A program made the translations under genes and the position numbers. Positions 35,354-40,622 of a DNA stretch of 40,622 nucleotides are shown here, piece by piece; position 1 is the first letter of the stretch; every line of letters begins with the position of its first letter. The notes beneath the pieces are model-generated. The model was not told the DNA's origin and did no database searches. It saw only the letters and a program-made list of their open reading frames with translations. The stretch comes from Calditrichota bacterium. Its GTDB lineage: Bacteria > Calditrichota > Calditrichia > RBG-13-44-9 > J042. Location: the NCBI GenBank assembly GCA_003696445.1, contig RFHE01000334.1, positions 1 to 40,622 of the forward strand. Reading direction: 5' to 3'.

Positions 35354-35797
35354 TTACGGACAGTGAACTACCGGCGGGTCCGGACATCCGGGCAGGGCGG
35401 TGTAGGCCGGATCATTTCCGGAAAAGCATCCTTCAACACGGGTCTCATGGTCGGCAATGCGTAGGGCCCCACCGGGTTCTCCTGAGTCAATGATTAACGT
35501 GCTGTAAATTTTAAATCGTTTTCCCCACAGGGTGGAAGCATCTGCAAAGTGATCAACCAGCCGGACACCCGAAAACGTCACCGGATCTGATGTCGGTTCC
35601 GCAAGCATTTTGGTTTCCGATTTTTGCCTCCACTGGCCGTCCCGAGCATTCCAGGTATCCAGAATATACGTAATCCCGCGGAGATGAACCACCTGCAGGG
35701 TAAGGTCACCGTTCTGGCCCCAGGTGGCGCGGACATCGATGTCGTTCTTGGCACCGCAATTCCAGGTCCAGTCATTCTGGCTGGTGTAAGGCGACAT
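35354..35797 (-). CDS. 147-aa uncharacterised cysteine-containing protein
   Basis: ATG at 35797 preceded on the minus strand by GGAGGGG with ~6-nt spacing; no signal peptide seen; 37 bp upstream of the propeller gene. Confidence 0.55.
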   Translation of the reverse strand: MSPYTSQNDWTWNCGAKNDIDVRATWGQNGDLTLQVVHLRGITYILDTWNARDGQWRQKSETKMLAEPTSDPVTFSGVRLVDHFADASTLWGKRFKIYSTLIIDSGEPGGALRIADHETRVEGCFSGNDPAYTALPGCPDPPVVHCP

Positions 35798-35855
35798 GAC
35801 GACCCCTCCAGTCTGGTAGCACAAATTCGTTGCTTGCAATAATCATTTTTAATGT

Positions 35856-35893
35856 AAAAAAAAAAAAGCCGGAGGTCAAGATTTCTGGCCGGC
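35856..35893 (-). terminator. Intrinsic-terminator-like element (GCCGG...CCGGC stem then T12) on the minus strand
   Basis: 35889-35893 pairs with 35868-35872, followed on the minus strand by 12 consecutive T (A12 at 35856-35867 on +). Confidence 0.45.
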
Positions 35894-36009
35894 GCTGGAT
35901 CTGAGGACCGGGAGAGAACACGCTGCGCCAGATGCCTTTGAGCGGGAGCAGTGCCTTTTTGGGAAAATCTGCATCTAAGAAACAGAACAAAACAAGGAGG
36001 CACCCTCAC

Positions 36010-36573
36010 ATGCCCCTATTTTGGTACAGCGACACCGAGCAAGCCCGGGAGGCAGCCCTTTCCAGTCGGCGCCCCATTCTGCTTCAATTCGAGCGGGAAC
36101 ACTGCGCCGGCTGCCGTAAACTGGAGGAAACCACCTATCTGAACCAGTCGGTTCAGGAGGAGTTAAGCAACTGGTTTATTCCCCTGCGGCTCAACATTCT
36201 CCAGCAACGCGCCCTTCGCTCTCAGCTTGCCGCCGTGTGGACGCCTTCGTTTTACGTGCTGGACTATCATCTCAAATCTTATTTCTCCCTGTCCGGATAT
36301 TTGCCGGTTGAGGATTTTCGCCTTTTCCTGCGCCTGGCGCTGGCCCACTACCTGATTCCCCGCGGGCGTTACGCTCAGGCCATCGAAACCCTGAACGAGG
36401 GGATCTCCCTTTTTCCGGAGAATCCGCGGACCCCGACGTTGCTTTACTGGCGCGGGATCGCTGAATACTTGAGTGGCTGGAATAAAGCCCGGTTTTACCA
36501 GACCCTGACCGAGCTCCGGGAAAAATATCCGAACAGCGCCGAGGCGCGCATGTGGCCGTGGGAGGAAGAATAA
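36010..36573 (+). CDS. Thioredoxin-fold protein (thioredoxin_7/DUF255-like, CAGC motif) with C-terminal TPR-like region
   Basis: 'RPILLQFEREHCAGCRKLEETTYLNQSVQEEL...WTPSFYVLD'; ATG at 36010 after AAGGAGG. Confidence 0.8.
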   Translation: MPLFWYSDTEQAREAALSSRRPILLQFEREHCAGCRKLEETTYLNQSVQEELSNWFIPLRLNILQQRALRSQLAAVWTPSFYVLDYHLKSYFSLSGYLPVEDFRLFLRLALAHYLIPRGRYAQAIETLNEGISLFPENPRTPTLLYWRGIAEYLSGWNKARFYQTLTELREKYPNSAEARMWPWEEE

Positions 36574-36636
36574 CCAGACGGCGGGGCGAATCGACCCCGG
36601 CCCCGCCAATGGCGTCCCTAAAACAGCGCCCGACGA

Positions 36637-37806
36637 CTACATTGGAATGGTGCCTGTTTCCCGCAGGTGTTTAATCAGGTGATGGCCGATGAGCATGCGC
36701 AAAATTTCGGTGGTTCCCTCACCGATGGTGCCGATTTTCACGTCCCGATAGTATTTTTCCACCGGATATTCCTTAATGAAACCGTAGCCCCCGAAAATTT
36801 GCACGGCCTGTTCGGTAATCCGCACGGCCATCTCGCTGCACAGCATCTTGGCCATGGCCGCTTTCAGGGTCACATCCCTGCCCTGGTCTTTTAGCCAGGC
36901 CGCCTGCAGCACCATCAATCGGCCGGCTTCAATCTGCACGGCCATGTCCACCAGTTTATTGCGAACCAGCTGAAACTCGTTGATTTTTTTGCCGAAGGCT
37001 TCCCGTTCTTCGCTGTAGCGGATGGCATGTTCGTAGGCGCCGCGGGCCATCCCCAGGCAGAGGGCCGCAATGCTGATTCGGCCTCCAGCCAGAATTTCCA
37101 TGGCATTAAAATAGCCCTGGCCTTCTTTGCCCAGTAAATTTTCCGCCGGAAGGGCACAATCTTCAAAAAACAATTCGGCGGTGTCCGAAGCCCGGCACCC
37201 CAGCTTGTTCATCGGCTGGCCGACGGTGAAACCAGGCGTGCCTTTCTCCACCACAAAGGCACTGATGCCGGCCTTGCCGGCCTCTGGATTGGTTCGGGCC
37301 ATCACCACCGTGTAATCGGCATAATTCGGATTGGTGATGAAGGTTTTCTGCCCGTTCAGGATCCAGCGATCGCCCTCTCGGCGGGCGGTGGTGCGCAGGG
37401 AGGCGGCGTCGGAACCACAGCAGGGTTCGGTCAGCGCCCAGGCAGCCAGCGTTTCTCCCCTGGCCAACCGAGGAATGTATTTGCGCCGTTGATCCTCGTT
37501 TCCAAACGTGTAAATGTGATTGGTGCCCAGCGAATTGTGAGCGGCCACGGTGAGGCCGATGGAAGGGTCCACCGCCGAGAGCTCTTCGATGATCAGCGCG
37601 TATTCCACCATGCCCATGCCGGCACCGCCGTATTCTTCGGGAATGAACACCCCCAGCAAACCGAGCTCGCCCATTTTGGGCACCAGATGCGCCGGAAATT
37701 CCTTTTTCTCATCGAATTCCATGACGTTAGGGGCGATTTCCTCCCGGGCAAATTCGCGAACCATATCCCGGATGGCCAGTTGTTCTTCACTGAGCTGAAA
37801 ATCCAT
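36637..37806 (-). CDS. Acyl-CoA dehydrogenase
   Basis: 'MDFQLSEEQLAIRDMVREFAREEIAP', 'WALTEPCCGSDAASLRTTA', 'QIFGGYGFIKEYPVEKYYRDVKIGTIGEGTTEILRM'. Confidence 0.95.
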   Translation of the reverse strand: MDFQLSEEQLAIRDMVREFAREEIAPNVMEFDEKKEFPAHLVPKMGELGLLGVFIPEEYGGAGMGMVEYALIIEELSAVDPSIGLTVAAHNSLGTNHIYTFGNEDQRRKYIPRLARGETLAAWALTEPCCGSDAASLRTTARREGDRWILNGQKTFITNPNYADYTVVMARTNPEAGKAGISAFVVEKGTPGFTVGQPMNKLGCRASDTAELFFEDCALPAENLLGKEGQGYFNAMEILAGGRISIAALCLGMARGAYEHAIRYSEEREAFGKKINEFQLVRNKLVDMAVQIEAGRLMVLQAAWLKDQGRDVTLKAAMAKMLCSEMAVRITEQAVQIFGGYGFIKEYPVEKYYRDVKIGTIGEGTTEILRMLIGHHLIKHLRETGTIPM

Positions 37807-37988
37807 TTTCTTCTCCTCTTGATCTTATTTTTTAAGAGTATTGGTCAAATTTTCTTCCGGGGCACAGGCAGGTTCCGGAAAACATTCCCTGCTCAGAGTT
37901 TCCAGTTTGAAAAATCCCTGCCCAGTGAATATATTAACCGCTTGTAATTCAGCAGCAAGGAAAAATTGCAGCTACATTGAGGAGCAAT

Positions 37989-40559
37989 ATGGCAAAGATC
38001 GCCAGAAAAAGCAAGAGAAGAGCCGCTCCGCCGCCGCCTTCAAGTAAATCCAGCCCCCCATTGCTCCAGCGCATCGATTCGCCGAGGGGAATCGCTATTT
38101 TTTTTGTCTGCCTGTTCATTTTGCTGGTCATTCTCTACAAGCCACTGGTTCTTAACGGCTACGAGGTGGGTGGAGGCGACGCCATTTCCAATCTGGGAAA
38201 AACGCACCAAATTAAGCTCTACCACCAGAAAACCGGTCACCGTGCACTGTGGAACCCCTACATGTTCGGAGGCATGCCCATTTACGGGCGCTACGGCCCC
38301 ATCGTCTGGAATGTGGACACGCTGGTGCGCAGCCTGGATGTAGTGGGCGACTGGCGGGTTTGGTACCTGCTGACGGCGGCCCTGGGCCTGTTTTTTCTGA
38401 TTAAATATCTGGGCCTGGGAACGCTGCCGGGCATGTTTTCCGCATTGGCCTACGTGCTTTTGCCCCATTACCATGCTTTAATTGCAGTGGGCCACAACGA
38501 CAAAATTAAGGCTCTGGGCTGGCTGCCCTGGGTCATCCTGGGATTTCTCTACTTCGTGCAGCGGCGAACTTTGCTCTCCATGCTGCTCTTCGCCCTGGCT
38601 TTTGCCCTGCAAATGAGAACCCAACATTACCAAATCGTTTTCTACACCATGATGTTGATGGCTTTCCTGGGCTTCTGGCCCTACATCAAGCTGGTGCTGG
38701 AAAAACAGTGGTCCCATTTTCTTAAGTTCAACGGGCTCCTGGCCGGTGCGGTGGTGCTCGTTCTGCTGGCCGTAGCCCAACCCTTGCTGCCCATCAAGGA
38801 GTACCTGCCCTATTCCACCCGCGGGGGCAAGGCAATCTCCCTAAAGCCGGAGACCGAACAACGCAACAAAAAAGGGGTAGGCTTTGAATATGCCACCCAA
38901 TGGTCTTACTCCGTTTCGGAATTCTGGAACCTGATTGTGCCCAAATTTCACGGCGGCACCAGCAGCGAGGTGTACACCGGTAACGCGGTGCCGCAGTTCC
39001 GAGGGCGGCAAATCCCTGCCTACTGGGGCTCCATGCCGTTTACCCAGTCCTACGAATATTTGGGCATCGTGGTAGCCTTCCTAGCTGTTGTTGGTGTGCT
39101 GTTGCACCGCAGGCAGTGGCTGGTTCGCAGCCTGGGTCTGTTCGTCCTTCTGGCCTGCCTGCTGGCACTGGGCAAGCATTTTGCTCCGCTTTACAAGCTG
39201 TTTTTTTACTACCTGCCCTATTTCGACAAATTCCGCGTTCCGATGATGATTTTAACCACGGTGATGTTTGTGGCCACGGTGCTGGCCGCCTACGGTCTGG
39301 AGGCCTTATTCAAGCGGGCCGGCGATCCAGCCACCCAGCGCACCCTGTACTGGGTAGGTGGGTTCTTCCTGGTGCTGCTGCTCATTCCGCTGCTGCTGGG
39401 GGGGAATTTGGCCCTGAGCCAGCCCGGAGAAGTGCAGCGCTTCGCCCAGCAGTACGGCCAGCAGCAGGCCCAGCAAATTGTGGAGCTCCTGCGGCGTGCC
39501 CGGTTGGATATTCTTCGTGCATCGGTTCTGCGAACGCTGCTGTTCTTCTTGCTGGCGGCTGGAACCATTTTCGCTCTGCTACGCCACAAGCTGAAGGCCG
39601 TCCACGCCGGGCTCATCCTGATCGTCCTGACCGGGGTGGATCTCATGTGGCTCACCGGCGAGTACCTGAAAGGCAAGTTTGTCGATCCTAGGCGCATCGA
39701 AGCGCAAGCTTACGCCAAAACTCGGGTGGACCCCATCATCGAAAAGGATCCGGAACTGTTTCGGGTCAGTCCGCCAATCCGCCAGATCAGTAACGACACC
39801 CGCTGGAGTTACTACTATCAGTCCATCGGGGGATACTCGGCCATCAAGCTACAGGTGGTTCAGGACGTCTTCGACAATTGCCTGCTGGCCACGCCCGATC
39901 CCTCGCTGCCCTTTAATCTGAACATCTTTCGGATGGCCAACGTGAAGTACCTGGCCGAGAATCAGGAGTGGCACCACCCGGCGCTGATGACGGTGGGTGT
40001 GGACAAGTCCCGCCAGTTGTTCCTGCACGCTAATTTAAAGGTGTTGCCCCGGGCCTACTTCGTCCGCCAATATCAGGTTATGGAGAGCCCTGCCGAGGTG
40101 CTGCGGCAAATGAATTCGCCGGAGTGGGATCCGGCTCAGACGGCACTGTTGGTACAAGAGCCCCAAACCACGCTGGAAGCCCCCGATTCGGCCCAGGCCG
40201 AGGTGGTCCACTTTGAACCGGACCAAATTGTGCTGAAAACCTTTACCGACAAACCGGCCCTGCTGGTACTTTCCGAGGTGTACTATCCGGTGGGATGGAA
40301 AGCCCACCTGGAGGACGGCACCCCAGTGCCCATTTACCAGACCAATCACCTGCTGCGATCCATGCCGGTGCCCGCCGGGGACCATCAGATTACCCTCACC
40401 TTCCACCCTCCGGCTTATTTTACCGGGATTCGGCTCTCGCTCGTCGGCCACGCCCTGCTCTACCTGGGCATTCTCATTTCGATGATTCGCGAAAAACCGG
40501 GCTGGTGGAACCAACTTATGGCGCGGATGAAAAGGGTGCGGGCGGCTGCAAAAACCTGA
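37989..40559 (+). CDS. YfhO-like multi-TM membrane protein
   Basis: 'MFGGMPIYGRYGP', many hydrophobic segments, 'VPVPAGDHQITLTFHPPAYFTGIRLSL' C-terminal signature; ATG at 37989 after TTGAGGAG. Confidence 0.8.
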   Translation: MAKIARKSKRRAAPPPPSSKSSPPLLQRIDSPRGIAIFFVCLFILLVILYKPLVLNGYEVGGGDAISNLGKTHQIKLYHQKTGHRALWNPYMFGGMPIYGRYGPIVWNVDTLVRSLDVVGDWRVWYLLTAALGLFFLIKYLGLGTLPGMFSALAYVLLPHYHALIAVGHNDKIKALGWLPWVILGFLYFVQRRTLLSMLLFALAFALQMRTQHYQIVFYTMMLMAFLGFWPYIKLVLEKQWSHFLKFNGLLAGAVVLVLLAVAQPLLPIKEYLPYSTRGGKAISLKPETEQRNKKGVGFEYATQWSYSVSEFWNLIVPKFHGGTSSEVYTGNAVPQFRGRQIPAYWGSMPFTQSYEYLGIVVAFLAVVGVLLHRRQWLVRSLGLFVLLACLLALGKHFAPLYKLFFYYLPYFDKFRVPMMILTTVMFVATVLAAYGLEALFKRAGDPATQRTLYWVGGFFLVLLLIPLLLGGNLALSQPGEVQRFAQQYGQQQAQQIVELLRRARLDILRASVLRTLLFFLLAAGTIFALLRHKLKAVHAGLILIVLTGVDLMWLTGEYLKGKFVDPRRIEAQAYAKTRVDPIIEKDPELFRVSPPIRQISNDTRWSYYYQSIGGYSAIKLQVVQDVFDNCLLATPDPSLPFNLNIFRMANVKYLAENQEWHHPALMTVGVDKSRQLFLHANLKVLPRAYFVRQYQVMESPAEVLRQMNSPEWDPAQTALLVQEPQTTLEAPDSAQAEVVHFEPDQIVLKTFTDKPALLVLSEVYYPVGWKAHLEDGTPVPIYQTNHLLRSMPVPAGDHQITLTFHPPAYFTGIRLSLVGHALLYLGILISMIREKPGWWNQLMARMKRVRAAAKT

Positions 40560-40622
40560 CCGGCCCTGATAGGCATTGCACAGAGGCAAAAAACAGGGAT
40601 GAACAAAAATGAACATGCGCGA

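Noticed and set aside
1-40622. Search for CRISPR arrays, tRNA/rRNA genes, transposases, phage or defence genes
   Set aside because: No spaced direct repeats, tRNA-like T-arm sequences, transposase motifs or recognisable defence proteins were seen on reading both strands.

Overview
The window reads as an ordinary chromosomal region of a Gram-negative, probably FCB-group (Calditrichota-like) bacterium. That placement is inferred from the GWxTD, LVIVD, DUF5723-like and YPNPFNP C-terminal-domain proteins. I found no CRISPR array, phage, IS element, rRNA or tRNA. About 25 genes can be supported. They include two paralogous barrel-type outer-membrane proteins flanking a lipoprotein, thpR, cinA, an LVIVD lipoprotein with seven tandem Ig/cadherin-like repeats, a DapA-family lyase, msrP, a CxxC/zinc-ribbon membrane protein, a flavoprotein fused to a membrane polyferredoxin, a six-hairpin glycosidase-like protein, a PII-like/EIIA pair, comF, a DUF2225 protein, a GWxTD protein, smc, a GH2-like membrane protein, ilvE, a class I aminotransferase, an M49-like lipoprotein peptidase, a propeller protein with a C-terminal sorting-like domain, an acyl-CoA dehydrogenase and a YfhO-like membrane protein. 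The best candidate for an undescribed system is the redox cluster at 10.7-14.9 kb. There msrP lacks an adjacent msrQ and is followed by a CxxC membrane protein and a 774-aa flavoprotein/NapH-like fusion whose FAD domain looks circularly permuted. Second is a GH2-fold membrane protein that lacks the usual acid/base 'NE' motif and lies directly upstream of smc. Several non-coding structures (10.5, 33.7 and 35.87 kb) also merit checking. All family assignments come from motif recognition only; no searches were run.
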